In this document: positions 42,806 to 51,377 of the stretch, in pieces
Numbering within the stretch: the first letter of the stretch is position 1
Layout of the letters: the number at the start of each line of letters is the position of its first letter
DNA from: Paenibacillus sp. Root444D2
GTDB lineage: Bacteria > Bacillota > Bacilli > Paenibacillales > NBRC-103111
Direction: 5' to 3'
Length of the DNA stretch: 64,000 nt
NCBI RefSeq assembly: GCF_001426375.1
Contig: NZ_LMEO01000045.1
Location: 1,236,452 to 1,300,451, forward strand
The notes under the pieces: generated by a model
Told to the model about the DNA's origin: nothing
Seen by the model: only the letters and a program-made list of their open reading frames with translations
The model's database searches: none
Program-made: the position numbers and the translations under genes

Positions 42806-44347
42806 TTATTTATGTTGAGTAATACTTTGTACCAATGAAGCAACTGTAGCCTCTTCCGCCATATAAGTAACCGGCAGTCCACATTGACTTGCGGTCTCTG
42901 CGGTTTTCGGTCCAATACAGGCAATTTCAACCCCTTGCAGCAAGGATAGCGGTTCTTCCACACCCAGCTGGCGCAAGGCTTCAAGTAAATTTGTAACCGT
43001 AGATGAGCTTGTAAAAGTTATGATATGAATGCTTTGATTTTGCAGAAGATGAATGATTTCATCCCCATCGTCTGTTGTGAGTACATTTTCGTAGACATCA
43101 ACTTCAGTTACTTCAAGACCGAGTTCTTTGAGTTTAGCAGGCAAATAATCACGTGCCAGATCAGCTGTAGGTAACAGAACCTTCTGACCGGCTTTCAAAT
43201 CTGCTTGAATGGCTTCCAGGATACCCTCGCCTTGATATTTGGCTGGGAGTACATCCGCAATGATGCCACGCTCAGCTAGCGCTTCGGCGGTCTTCGGGCC
43301 TACGGCTGCAATGCGAGCTTTCCCCATTTTGCGAACATCAATCCCTTTTTCACGTAGCCTGCGGAAAAAATACTCCACACCGTTTACGCTTGTCAGTAAC
43401 ACCCAGTCAAATTCATCAAGCTTGTCTAGCGCCAGATCCAATGCTTGAATGGCCTCAGGGCGACTTGGCGGTTGTAATCGAATAACAGGGAATTCGACCG
43501 CTTCTCCACCCATGTCATCGATTAAATCCACGAGCTCACTTGCTTGACTTCTAGCTCTTGTGACCAGTACTCGACGCCCAAAGAGCGGCTTCTTCTCAAT
43601 CCAAGCCAGCTTCTCTCGCAGCTTAACAACTTCGCCAACAATAATAACGGCTGGGGATTTGAAATTAGCTTCTCTTACCTTCTCCGTAATATCAGCCAAA
43701 GTTCCCGTAATCGTTTGTTGATCCGCCCATGTTCCCCATCTGACGAGCGCAACAGGCATTTCCGGCGGTTTGCCGCAGCGAATCAATTCGCGGCAAATTT
43801 GTTCAAGATTTGCTACACCCATTAAGAAAACCATGGTGCCAATCGCCTTGGCCAGATGCTCCCAGTCCAAACTGGAATAGGTCTTATTCGGATATTCATG
43901 ACCGGTAATAATCGCAAAAGACGAAGTGAAGTCGCGATGGGTGACTGGAATACCCGCATAGGCAGGAACCGCAATTGAGGATGTGATACCCGGTATAATA
44001 TCGAAGATCACATCGTTATCTGCGAGCAGCTCTGCTTCCTCGCCTACTCGACCGAAGACGCTGGGATCGCCGCCTTTGAGACGAGTCACCACTTTCCCCT
44101 GTAGGGCCAGGTCTACGAGCAATTGATTAATTTCTTCTTGCTTTAGTATATGTTTGTCCGGAAGCTTGCCGACAAAGATCAGTTCAGCTTCCGGTCTACG
44201 ATGCTTAAGTAGACGAGGGTTGGCCAGCCGGTCATAAACGATGACATCGGCTTTCTGAATGGCTTCCATACCGCGTACCGAGATGAGTTTAGGATCTCCG
44301 GGACCCGCACCTACGAGATAGACTCTTCCTTTGTTCACGGTGCTCAC
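42806..44347 (-). CDS. CobA-HemD fusion: uroporphyrinogen-III methyltransferase/synthase
   Basis: 513 residues in two parts. Residues 1-245 are a uroporphyrinogen III C-methyltransferase: GRVYLVGAGPGDPKLISVRG, VTRLKGGDPSVFGRVGEEAE and PGITSSIAVPAYAGIPVTHR. Residues about 250-513 are uroporphyrinogen III synthase: FGRRVLVTRARSQASELVDL ... LTSVNGVEYFFRRL. The second half closes the ring and the first diverts it to precorrin-2 for siroheme or cobalamin. The start overlaps the hemC stop by 4 nt. The fusion is known in Firmicutes. Confidence 0.95.
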   Translation of the reverse strand: MSTVNKGRVYLVGAGPGDPKLISVRGMEAIQKADVIVYDRLANPRLLKHRRPEAELIFVGKLPDKHILKQEEINQLLVDLALQGKVVTRLKGGDPSVFGRVGEEAELLADNDVIFDIIPGITSSIAVPAYAGIPVTHRDFTSSFAIITGHEYPNKTYSSLDWEHLAKAIGTMVFLMGVANLEQICRELIRCGKPPEMPVALVRWGTWADQQTITGTLADITEKVREANFKSPAVIIVGEVVKLREKLAWIEKKPLFGRRVLVTRARSQASELVDLIDDMGGEAVEFPVIRLQPPSRPEAIQALDLALDKLDEFDWVLLTSVNGVEYFFRRLREKGIDVRKMGKARIAAVGPKTAEALAERGIIADVLPAKYQGEGILEAIQADLKAGQKVLLPTADLARDYLPAKLKELGLEVTEVDVYENVLTTDDGDEIIHLLQNQSIHIITFTSSSTVTNLLEALRQLGVEEPLSLLQGVEIACIGPKTAETASQCGLPVTYMAEEATVASLVQSITQHK

Positions 44348-45291
44348 TTCCTTACCTCAGCCAGGATACGTTCTGCGCCTTGCGCGATAAGCTTATCAGC
44401 AACAAGCAAACCTAGCGCTTCCGGATCGCTCCCGGAAGCCGTTTCCTTGAGCATGGTGACGCCGTCCGGCGTACCAACCATGCCCGTTAAAGTGAGCAGC
44501 GGCACTTCTGATCCGCTGTTGTCTTCGCTTATGCTCGCGTAAGCGCCGAGCGGCACTTGGCAGCCTCCATTGAGTCTGCCGAGGAAAGCCCGCTCCGCTC
44601 GCACCGCGAGCGCGGTTGGCTCATGCTGGAACCTGCTCAGCAGGTCCAGCATGAAGGCGTCGCCGCCCCGGCACTCGATGCACAGCGCCCCCTGCCCTAC
44701 GGCAGGGAGGCAGATCTCGGGCGGCAAGTACGCGCTAATGCGATCCTGCCAGCCGATCCGGTGCAAACCGGCCGCGGCAAGTAGAATCGCATCGAAGTTC
44801 TCATCATCGAGCTTGCGCAGCCTCGAATCAATATTCCCGCGGACCGACTCGATGCGGAGGTCCGGGCGGAGGTGCTGCAGCTGGCTGGCGCGCCGCAGCG
44901 AGCTGGTACCGACGAGCGCGCCTTGCGGCAGCTCGTCCAGGGAGCGGTGCCCGCGTGTGATCAGCGCATCGCGCGGATCCTCACGCTTCGGCACCGCTCC
45001 GACGACTAGCCCTTCGGGTAGCTCGAAGGGCATATCTTTCATGCTGTGGACGGCCATGTCGATGTCGCCGTCCACGAGTGCCTGTTCGATTTCCTTGACG
45101 AACAGACCCTTACCGCCTACCTTGGATAAGGTGACATCCAAGATGCGGTCGCCCTTCGTGACAATTTTCTTTATTTCAAATTGACAAGCGATCCCATGTT
45201 CAGCTGCAAGCTGTTTTAAGAGTTCCACAACTTGCCCTGTCTGCGTTAGTGCCAAAGCGCTTTGCCTAGTTCCTACGATGATTGTTCTCAT
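44344..45291 (-). CDS. hemC: Porphobilinogen deaminase
   Basis: 315 residues from the ATG at 45291, which has AGAGG 9 nt upstream. It starts MRTIIVGTRQSALALTQTGQ. The cofactor-binding cysteine is in LNGGCQVPLGAYA and the substrate Asp region in KDMPFELPEGL. It assembles hydroxymethylbilane from four porphobilinogens. The 3' half is richer in G+C than its neighbours (44550-45010), without a break in the frame. Confidence 0.97.
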   Translation of the reverse strand: MRTIIVGTRQSALALTQTGQVVELLKQLAAEHGIACQFEIKKIVTKGDRILDVTLSKVGGKGLFVKEIEQALVDGDIDMAVHSMKDMPFELPEGLVVGAVPKREDPRDALITRGHRSLDELPQGALVGTSSLRRASQLQHLRPDLRIESVRGNIDSRLRKLDDENFDAILLAAAGLHRIGWQDRISAYLPPEICLPAVGQGALCIECRGGDAFMLDLLSRFQHEPTALAVRAERAFLGRLNGGCQVPLGAYASISEDNSGSEVPLLTLTGMVGTPDGVTMLKETASGSDPEALGLLVADKLIAQGAERILAEVRK

Positions 45292-45371
45292 CTCTACCCG
45301 CCTCTCTGTACTTGCTGCCCGATATCCTTGATAGCTGAACAAGCAGATAGATCCTTACCTCTATCTCCAAC

Positions 45372-46043
45372 TTACTCCTGCATCCAAGGTTCTTTCTCTA
45401 AGGTTATGTAGAGCTTCTCTTTCCAACTTTCAAACGTGCCGTCCCTTATTTTGGCAAGCACGTCCCATTCAAGCATCTCTTTAAACACACGTTGTCTGGC
45501 TTGTTTATCAGCCACCCTGCTCTGAATCAATAACCGTAAATCGCTTAGGAAATCGAGGTAGGTTTCATACTCCTCACCATAAGCGTTGTCTAATTCTTGA
45601 GCGAATTTACGAGCAGCCGAAGGGCTTGCTCCACCTGTTGAAACCGCAATAACTAACTTCCCTCTTCGAACAACAGAAGGGACGATGAAGGAGCTCAATT
45701 GAGGTTGATCAACAACGTTGACTAGCTGCCCATTACGTGATGCTATCTCATGCACATGAGCATTTACTTTCGCATCATTCGTTGCAGCTACAACCAAGAT
45801 GTAGGCCGTAAAATCCGAGCTTTTGTCGATCATGATCGATGGATCAAACGTTTGCCTATATAGAACCACGTCAGCATGGTTCTCCATCTCCATAAGCCCC
45901 TCAGTAAATTCTGTGCTTACGATCGTTACATGGGCACCTGCTTGCAGCAGTGATTTCACCTTTCGTTCAGCCACAGCCCCGCCGCCAACTACTAAACATC
46001 GGCGTCCAGACAGATTCATCATAATTGGATAGGGATGATTCAT
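45372..46043 (-). CDS. Met8-like precorrin-2 dehydrogenase (siroheme)
   Basis: 223 residues from the ATG at 46043, which has GGAG about 8 nt upstream; the alternative ATG at 46058 overlaps hemX. The NAD-binding motif CLVVGGGAVAERKVKSLLQ and the VSTGGASPSAARKFAQELD segment match the N-terminal part of siroheme synthase CysG/Met8 and B. subtilis YlnF. It should oxidise precorrin-2 to sirohydrochlorin, using the product of the downstream CobA half. It lies 5 nt after hemX. Confidence 0.92.
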   Translation of the reverse strand: MNHPYPIMMNLSGRRCLVVGGGAVAERKVKSLLQAGAHVTIVSTEFTEGLMEMENHADVVLYRQTFDPSIMIDKSSDFTAYILVVAATNDAKVNAHVHEIASRNGQLVNVVDQPQLSSFIVPSVVRRGKLVIAVSTGGASPSAARKFAQELDNAYGEEYETYLDFLSDLRLLIQSRVADKQARQRVFKEMLEWDVLAKIRDGTFESWKEKLYITLEKEPWMQE

Positions 46044-46048
46044 CGTCG

Positions 46049-46879
46049 TTAGCTCCATATCCAGCCGTGAAAACCTGAAACCAGATTAGAAACCACAAAA
46101 TTGAGAACAACAATCAGGAATGCCGCGAGGTTCCAAGCTGCGAGCTTATTGCCCGAAATACGCATAGAATGTTGCTGAAATAAATAGAAAGCGTACGCTG
46201 CCAATACAAAGAATGAATTAATCACCTTAGGATCATAAAGTAAATTACGATCTCCCTCCAGTACAACCCAAACCACTCCCAGGCTTAAAGCCATAAGCAG
46301 CAACGGTGCACCAATAATAACGGAGAGATAGGTGTAATGTTCAATTTTCTCAAGTGAAGGTAATCTCATAACCGTTTGAGAGAATTTCTTCGCTTTCAAC
46401 ATTTTGTGTAAGAACACATACATGCCTGAGAAAATAGCTGCAATCGAGAATGCCACATAGCTGCCAATCGCTAAGGTAATATGAATAAATAATAGCTCAT
46501 CGTTGATGTCCCAATCAGGCTTAATTGGCGTTACATTCGGATTACCGAAAACATTCAAAGCCAAAATGGCAAAACTGAGCACATTCACAAAAAATACAAA
46601 CAATTCAATGCGGAAAAATCGGTTAATCAACAGTGAAATCGTGACAATCAACCACGAAAACATAAATAGTACGTCCGACCGGGCAAATGCCCATTCCGTC
46701 AAATGACCATACAAGTTAATGCCTAAGTAAGCGGTTTGTAGAACCCATACAAACAAAAGCAGCCCCGTCCCCATCCGTTTCGCGCTTCGGTTCGCATTCG
46801 CGAAATCCGAAAAGTAAAACAATAGGCTCAGGGCATACATATAAATCATCGCATCAAACAACCAGCTACGTGTAACCAT
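46049..46879 (-). CDS. hemX: HemX/CcsA-type membrane protein
   Basis: 276 residues with about eight membrane helices. It belongs to the cytochrome c assembly (CcsA/CcmC-like) superfamily; the DELLFIHITLAIGSYVAFSI helix carries a conserved His and HMLK lies in the next loop. In B. subtilis HemX lowers HemA abundance. It sits directly downstream of hemA, in the same order as there. Confidence 0.9.
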   Translation of the reverse strand: MVTRSWLFDAMIYMYALSLLFYFSDFANANRSAKRMGTGLLLFVWVLQTAYLGINLYGHLTEWAFARSDVLFMFSWLIVTISLLINRFFRIELFVFFVNVLSFAILALNVFGNPNVTPIKPDWDINDELLFIHITLAIGSYVAFSIAAIFSGMYVFLHKMLKAKKFSQTVMRLPSLEKIEHYTYLSVIIGAPLLLMALSLGVVWVVLEGDRNLLYDPKVINSFFVLAAYAFYLFQQHSMRISGNKLAAWNLAAFLIVVLNFVVSNLVSGFHGWIWS

Positions 46880-46912
46880 GGCACCTCTCCTAGGCGATTA
46901 GCGCCCTTTTCT

Positions 46913-48316
46913 TCAAGATTGGGCTAGAACATCAGCGTTCTGTAAACTAAGCACGGACAACTTATCATCCAGCATCTGCTTAGCTTCAACTGCTTTATGC
47001 CCGGCTTCTAGTTCTTGTGCTAACTGATTGGCTTGCTCTTGTTGTTCAAGGGTCTCTTCCAGGGCAAACAGTTTCGTGAATAGCTCAAGCGCTTCATCAC
47101 CATGACGCTCTCCAGCCATTTCCTTAATACGAAGGATTGGGTCACGCAGCACTTGATTCACAATGCTTTTCGTCAATTTACGGATAACTTTAATTTCACG
47201 TTCATCAAGGTCAGGCAGCTTCTTTAACATGTTATCCATCGTCTCTTCGTGGATCTGACTCGCTTTTGTTTGAAGAGCGCTAATGACTGGACTTACACCT
47301 AGCGTCTTCGTCCATTGTTCGAAAACACCTATTTCAGACTCGATCATCGTTTCAATCTTTGCTGCTTCTTTCTTTCTCTCTTGCAAATGTTTATCTACGA
47401 TATTCTCCAAATCATCGATATCATAAAGAAAAACATTTGGTAAGCCGCTAATCTGTGGATCTAGATCACGAGGGACCGCGATGTCCATCATGAAAAGCGG
47501 ACGTGATTTTCTCTTTTGAACATAGGACTGAATGTCATTCTTTGTAAGAACATATCCTGGGGCGCCTGTTGAGCTTATAATAATATCCACTTCCGCTAAA
47601 TGCTCCAGCATGTTATCGATGGTACATGGAATGCCGTTAAATTTCTCAGCCAATTCAACTGCACGTTCAAACGTGCGGTTAACCACGATAACTTTGTTAG
47701 CGCCATTCGCGTAAAGGTGCTTCACCGTGAGTTCGCTCATCTTACCTGCACCAATAATCATAACAGTCTTGTTCATGTAGGTACCGAATATTCGTTTACC
47801 AAGTTCCACCGCGGCGTAGCTGACGGAAACTGGATTATTGCTAATGCCTGTTTCGGAGTGTGCTTTTTTGGCAAGTGTCACGGATTGCTTAAACAACGTA
47901 TTGAAATAAGCCCCGGTTGCTTTCATATTTTGAGATGATAAAAAAGCATCACGCACTTGTCCTAGAATTTGGGTTTCCCCAATGACCATAGAATCTAATC
48001 CGCTTGTTACGCGGAATAAATGTTCAATCGCTTTTTCATTTTCATACATATATAGATGCTTTTGGAATTGATCCTTACTGACTTGGAACCAACGTTCAAT
48101 GAAGTGAGTCAAGTAATGGCTGCACATCTGCGGTCGATCCACAACAGCGTAGATTTCCGTGCGATTGCAGGTGGCGACGATTACACACTCCAATATGCTT
48201 TTCGTGTCTTTCAATTCTGCCAACGCCTTAGGTAAATCCTGATCGGAAAAAGCGAACTTCTCCCGAATTTCTACCGGGGCCGTACGATAATTCAAGCCAA
48301 GTGCGATAATATGCAA
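46913..48316 (-). CDS. hemA: Glutamyl-tRNA reductase
   Basis: 467 residues if translation starts at TTG 48316, which gives (M)HIIALGLNYRTAPVEIREK, like known HemA, with AGGTGG 5 nt upstream; a GTG at 48325 adds three residues but is crowded by that box. The catalytic Cys is in VATCNRTEIYAVVD, the NADPH loop is VMIIGAGKMSELTVKHL, and a C-terminal helical dimer domain follows. It makes glutamate-1-semialdehyde from charged tRNA-Glu, the rate-setting step. Confidence 0.95.
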   Translation of the reverse strand: MHIIALGLNYRTAPVEIREKFAFSDQDLPKALAELKDTKSILECVIVATCNRTEIYAVVDRPQMCSHYLTHFIERWFQVSKDQFQKHLYMYENEKAIEHLFRVTSGLDSMVIGETQILGQVRDAFLSSQNMKATGAYFNTLFKQSVTLAKKAHSETGISNNPVSVSYAAVELGKRIFGTYMNKTVMIIGAGKMSELTVKHLYANGANKVIVVNRTFERAVELAEKFNGIPCTIDNMLEHLAEVDIIISSTGAPGYVLTKNDIQSYVQKRKSRPLFMMDIAVPRDLDPQISGLPNVFLYDIDDLENIVDKHLQERKKEAAKIETMIESEIGVFEQWTKTLGVSPVISALQTKASQIHEETMDNMLKKLPDLDEREIKVIRKLTKSIVNQVLRDPILRIKEMAGERHGDEALELFTKLFALEETLEQQEQANQLAQELEAGHKAVEAKQMLDDKLSVLSLQNADVLAQS

Positions 48317-48352
48317 AGGTACCACCTGCCTTTCCGTCTATTTCTATGAACC

Positions 48353-48358
48353 ATTATA
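48353..48358 (-). promoter_or_regulatory. Extended -10 promoter of hemA
   Basis: On the minus strand TGCTATAAT forms an extended -10 about 35 nt upstream of the start codon. A clear -35 at the usual spacing is lacking. Confidence 0.55.
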
Positions 48359-48453
48359 GCACAGCAAAACAAGCAATCCGACAAATTTTTTGTAGAATTT
48401 ATGAATGCTTCATACTGCTCGTTAGTTTTAACAGCATTTCGTTTCTATATACC

Positions 48454-48535
48454 TAATATAGGGATCTTTGAGTGTAGCTCAAAGTCTCTCCGCTTTGGGA
48501 TCTTTGAGCTCCATTCAAAAAAGATCCTTATATAT
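48454..48535 (+). repeat. Two family A hairpin repeats upstream of hemA
   Basis: The first copy reads AATATAGGGAT, CTTTGAG-TGTAG-CTCAAAG, TCTCTCCG. The second begins GGGATCTTTGAG and ends CAAAAAAGATCC TTATATA, so the pair is bounded by inverted copies of the TATATAGGGATCTTT end. Confidence 0.78.
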
Positions 48536-48538
48536 CCT

Positions 48539-49075
48539 TTATTGAAGTGCTTTTTTTCGTATAAAAGAGGTTAAATTTCGATCCAGCTCAGTCAGCTTCG
48601 TATTTTGGGACGAAACAATATCGCCATTCGAAGCCATGAGTTTCTCATACAGATCGTACAGACTCTTGTACTGAACCCAAACTTCCTTCAAAGTCTGGAT
48701 CTCATCTGGCTTTAACATTCGCTCTCCTCCCACCTGCAGACGCTTCAAGTACTGCGTTAACTGGGTCATACTGTCCAGTGAAGTCAGATATTCGCTTCCT
48801 CCAACAGCAAGCACCATGCGTTCATGCGTATAACTTGCCGAGTAAAGGGCTTGCCCCACAGCATCCAATCCTGCGGTATCTTTGCTTTGAGCAGCTTCCT
48901 CCAGGTAGCTCTTCAGAAGTTCCATCTGAAACAGAGCTACTTGATACAGTAGATGGGTAGCATCATGCTCCTCTTTATGAGGACCAAGTATTTGAACGAG
49001 CTGATAAATAGGCCAGATGATGAGAAAGAGTACAATACTGTAAATTACTGCTTTTCTTACTATTTTCTTTTTCAC
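48539..49075 (-). CDS. Uncharacterised membrane-anchored helical protein
   Basis: 178 residues from a GTG start. One membrane helix (about 9-29, VIYSIVLFLIIWPIYQLVQI) is followed by an extracellular helical region (ELLKSYLEEAAQSKD, TSLDSMTQLTQYLKRLQ, LYDLYEKLMASNG). I recognise no family. Its place before hemA matches B. subtilis ysxD, but I cannot claim homology. The frame is real: codon use is normal, it is bounded by the speD terminator and the repeat pair, and it starts MKKKIVRKAV. Confidence 0.72.
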   Translation of the reverse strand: MKKKIVRKAVIYSIVLFLIIWPIYQLVQILGPHKEEHDATHLLYQVALFQMELLKSYLEEAAQSKDTAGLDAVGQALYSASYTHERMVLAVGGSEYLTSLDSMTQLTQYLKRLQVGGERMLKPDEIQTLKEVWVQYKSLYDLYEKLMASNGDIVSSQNTKLTELDRNLTSFIRKKALQ

Positions 49076-49153
49076 AATCCGTTCCCCCAGTTCATGTTTG
49101 CTTCATGTTCGGACATGTGTCGCAATAACATTGTATGGGTATCTGGACAAACA

Positions 49154-49181
49154 AATAACCACGGATTTCTCCGTGGTTATC
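49154..49181 (-). terminator. Terminator after speD
   Basis: On the minus strand ATAACCACGG-AGAAAT-CCGTGGTTAT is followed by TTGTTTG. The stem is perfect, the T tract moderate. Confidence 0.8.
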
Positions 49182-49202
49182 GTTATTGTTATGCCCAGAT
49201 TC

Positions 49203-49610
49203 TTATTTAACAAGCTCTGCTTGCTTCATTTCAGGAGTTTCTACTTGCAGTTCACCCATTCCGCGAACTAATTTCTTCGCATAGAATGTTTCTGGTTTCA
49301 ATACGGATACCATAAAGTCAATTGCTAATTGAGGGTCCACTGTCTCACCGCATGTATAACAATCAAGCGCGGCAAAACCTCTCTCAGGATAAGTATGAAT
49401 GGAGAGATGACTCTCGGACAACATAACAAGTACAGTTGCTCCTTGTGGTTCAAATTGCTTGGATTGTACAGATAGTACGGTTGCTCCGCATACCTCGGCA
49501 GCTTCTACCATCTGAGCCTGCAGCCAATCTGCATTGTTCAGAAGTTCGAAATCTACCCCCCAAGTATCTACAGCAACGTGTCTTCCGAAAGTTGAGTATT
49601 CTGTTTCCAT
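49203..49610 (-). CDS. speD: S-adenosylmethionine decarboxylase proenzyme
   Basis: 135 residues from the ATG at 49610, which has GGGGG 9 nt upstream; the longer frame to 49658 lacks a box. The self-cleavage site is Glu66-Ser67 in LSESHLSIHTYPE; Ser67 becomes the pyruvoyl group. FAALDCYTCG holds the proton-donor Cys. It makes decarboxylated SAM for spermidine synthesis. It is monocistronic with a possible structured leader; speE is not in the window. Confidence 0.95.
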   Translation of the reverse strand: METEYSTFGRHVAVDTWGVDFELLNNADWLQAQMVEAAEVCGATVLSVQSKQFEPQGATVLVMLSESHLSIHTYPERGFAALDCYTCGETVDPQLAIDFMVSVLKPETFYAKKLVRGMGELQVETPEMKQAELVK

Positions 49611-49663
49611 CTTTCGGTTCCCCCTTCCTAGGAATAAAATGTCTGAAAAAAATTTCATCCGCT

Positions 49664-49737
49664 AGGACCTACGTCATTCACTTCCCGAGGGTATAATCTC
49701 TCGCAACATTCAATGTCCTGAGTGAATCCTGGTTCCT
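49664..49737 (-). promoter_or_regulatory. Candidate structured RNA in the speD leader
   Basis: On the minus strand an outer stem AGGA-CC / GGTCCT (one bulge), then a perfect 7-bp stem ATTCACT / AGTGAAT, enclose an inner hairpin CGAG ... CTCG and a small hairpin ACA-N5-TGT. The element lies 54-127 nt upstream of the start codon. I could not match it to a riboswitch class that I know. Confidence 0.45.
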
Positions 49738-49813
49738 ATATTGTTTCAACGAGAATAAAAATAACATCTATCGACGAGAAATGCAATAGTTTTTTTTACC
49801 AAATGCCTTTAAA

Positions 49814-49838
49814 CAAAAAAGACCCTAAAAAGGGTCTA
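49814..49838 (-). terminator. Terminator after the 195-residue gene
   Basis: On the minus strand AGACCC-TTTTTA-GGGTCT is followed by T6. It lies about 25 nt past the stop at 49863. Confidence 0.8.
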
Positions 49839-49862
49839 TTGTAATTGTGGGTATATGTGTGG

Positions 49863-50450
49863 TTAAGCCTCCAATATAAACAAACGATGCGTTAGCTCAT
49901 TGAGGCGAGTGTCGATCTGCTGATGTTCTTCCTGTTCCTGCAGCATATTTCGTAAATCAAGCAGATGGTTAATTTGATCGTAGATCATTTCAATCTCTTG
50001 CTCGACTTCTCTCTTTTGGAACATTTGCTGCATGAGACCAATAGTGTCTTTGTACTCATAGATAACGGTCAACAATTGCCCTTTGACTTCCTCAATTTTA
50101 ACGACGGTTCCACGCTCGTAGTAGTAAACCATTGTATAGCTTGGATAGATTCGGTTTACTTTTGCGCTTCCTTTAAACTCTGACACTGCTTTACGCATCA
50201 AATTAGCCAGTAAGGTGTTACTTAATCTGCAGGATCCTGTGCATTCATATAGGCCCGATTTCTTCTCAAATGAAAGGACGATTTCCTGACCTGCTCCATC
50301 TTGAAAAACAACCTCTTGGTTGCCATTTTCCAAGACTTTCACTTGCAATGTCACTTGATGATCCACAAACATTTGAAAAAACCTGAACATCTCGGCTTCT
50401 GTTAACTGGAGGCAGGTTTTGACATATTCAGTCGCTAACCTTTGTGCCAT
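49863..50450 (-). CDS. Conserved-looking hypothetical protein, 195 residues
   Basis: Soluble, with a mixed alpha/beta N-terminal two-thirds (residues 1-130, with YECTGSCRLSNTLLANLMRK and YPSYTMVYYYERGTVVKI) and a coiled-coil C-terminus (about 140-190, EQEIEMIYDQINHLLDLRNM). GAGGG lies 6 nt upstream of the ATG. It is monocistronic between engB and speD, with its own terminator. I do not recognise a family and assign no function. Confidence 0.75.
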   Translation of the reverse strand: MAQRLATEYVKTCLQLTEAEMFRFFQMFVDHQVTLQVKVLENGNQEVVFQDGAGQEIVLSFEKKSGLYECTGSCRLSNTLLANLMRKAVSEFKGSAKVNRIYPSYTMVYYYERGTVVKIEEVKGQLLTVIYEYKDTIGLMQQMFQKREVEQEIEMIYDQINHLLDLRNMLQEQEEHQQIDTRLNELTHRLFILEA

Positions 50451-50676
50451 AAAAATCCCTCGATTCTTTGTTTACAAGCCATTAACTATTACCTTGTTTA
50501 TTATTATACTACATGCGTCTCTAATATTCCTGCGTGCAATTCATTATAATCAGCCAAATATTCTGAAAAAACCAAGGAATTACGGAATGCCAGCAAATTT
50601 TCCCCAGTAAACCTCGCTTTCCCGTGTGCTTCTTCTTGATTTTCTCTGTCTTTTGACGTCCTTCTTATTAATACAC

Positions 50677-50707
50677 AAAAAACCGCCCTATGAATCAGGA
50701 CGGTTCT
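50677..50707 (-). terminator. Terminator overlapping the engB 3' end
   Basis: On the minus strand AACCGTCCT ... AGGGCGGTT is followed by T5. The left arm contains the last engB codons and its stop. Confidence 0.83.
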
Positions 50708-51354
50708 TGTTCTTTATCTTGTTCTTGCTGGGTCACGAGTTCATTTGCTTCCTCAGGCTCTGTTTCTCCATAAGCAATAGCTTGCTCTAAAATCCCCCAC
50801 AGCTCGTCTTTGCCGAGCCCAAGCTCCGAGGAAAACATCAAAGGCTGAACACCCTTATCCATCCCTAGTGTTTCTCGCACAATCTTGATATGCTTCGGCC
50901 ATCTGCTTTTCGGGATCTTATCGGCCTTGGTCGCAACGACGATGACGGGTACATCATTATGTCTTAGCCACTCGTACATAGCTTGATCATCTTTGGAAGG
51001 GGGGTGCCGCAAATCAACTAATTGCATGACAAGGCGCAGTGTTTCTCGATTCATTAAGTAGCTCTCAATGAATTTTCCCCACTGCTCCCGTTTCGTTTTG
51101 GAAACTTTGGCGTAGCCATAACCTGGAAGATCAACGAAATATAAGTCCTGGTTGATTTTATAATAGTTAAGCGTTTGGGTTTTGCCCGGCTGTGAGCTGG
51201 TTCTGGCCAAATTTTTGCGGGAGATCAAACAGTTGATGAGTGAGGATTTCCCGACATTAGAACGCCCTGCCAGAGCAATCTCTGGCAAGGCATCCTCTGG
51301 ATATTGGCTAGGTCCAACCGCACTGATAATAAACTCAGCTTGATTGACTTTCAT
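50695..51354 (-). CDS. ysxC: EngB/YsxC ribosome biogenesis GTPase
   Basis: 219 residues. P-loop ALAGRSNVGKSSLINCL, G3 FVDLPGYGYAKVSK and G4 VVATKADKIPKSR identify the EngB family, needed for 50S subunit assembly. The C-terminal acidic/Gln-rich tail of about 20 residues is longer than usual. It starts 23 nt after lonA; the ribosome-binding site is weak, so coupling or read-through from lonA is likely. Confidence 0.95.
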   Translation of the reverse strand: MKVNQAEFIISAVGPSQYPEDALPEIALAGRSNVGKSSLINCLISRKNLARTSSQPGKTQTLNYYKINQDLYFVDLPGYGYAKVSKTKREQWGKFIESYLMNRETLRLVMQLVDLRHPPSKDDQAMYEWLRHNDVPVIVVATKADKIPKSRWPKHIKIVRETLGMDKGVQPLMFSSELGLGKDELWGILEQAIAYGETEPEEANELVTQQEQDKEQEPS

Positions 51355-51377
51355 GGATGTTCAACTACTTTCTATCG

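Noticed and set aside
44550..45010. GC-rich stretch inside hemC as a sign of gene transfer
   Set aside because: The frame and protein motifs are continuous and typical, so composition alone is weak evidence.
44570..45184. Plus-strand 204-codon frame
   Set aside because: Shadow of the GC-rich part of hemC; the minus-strand product is a complete, typical porphobilinogen deaminase.
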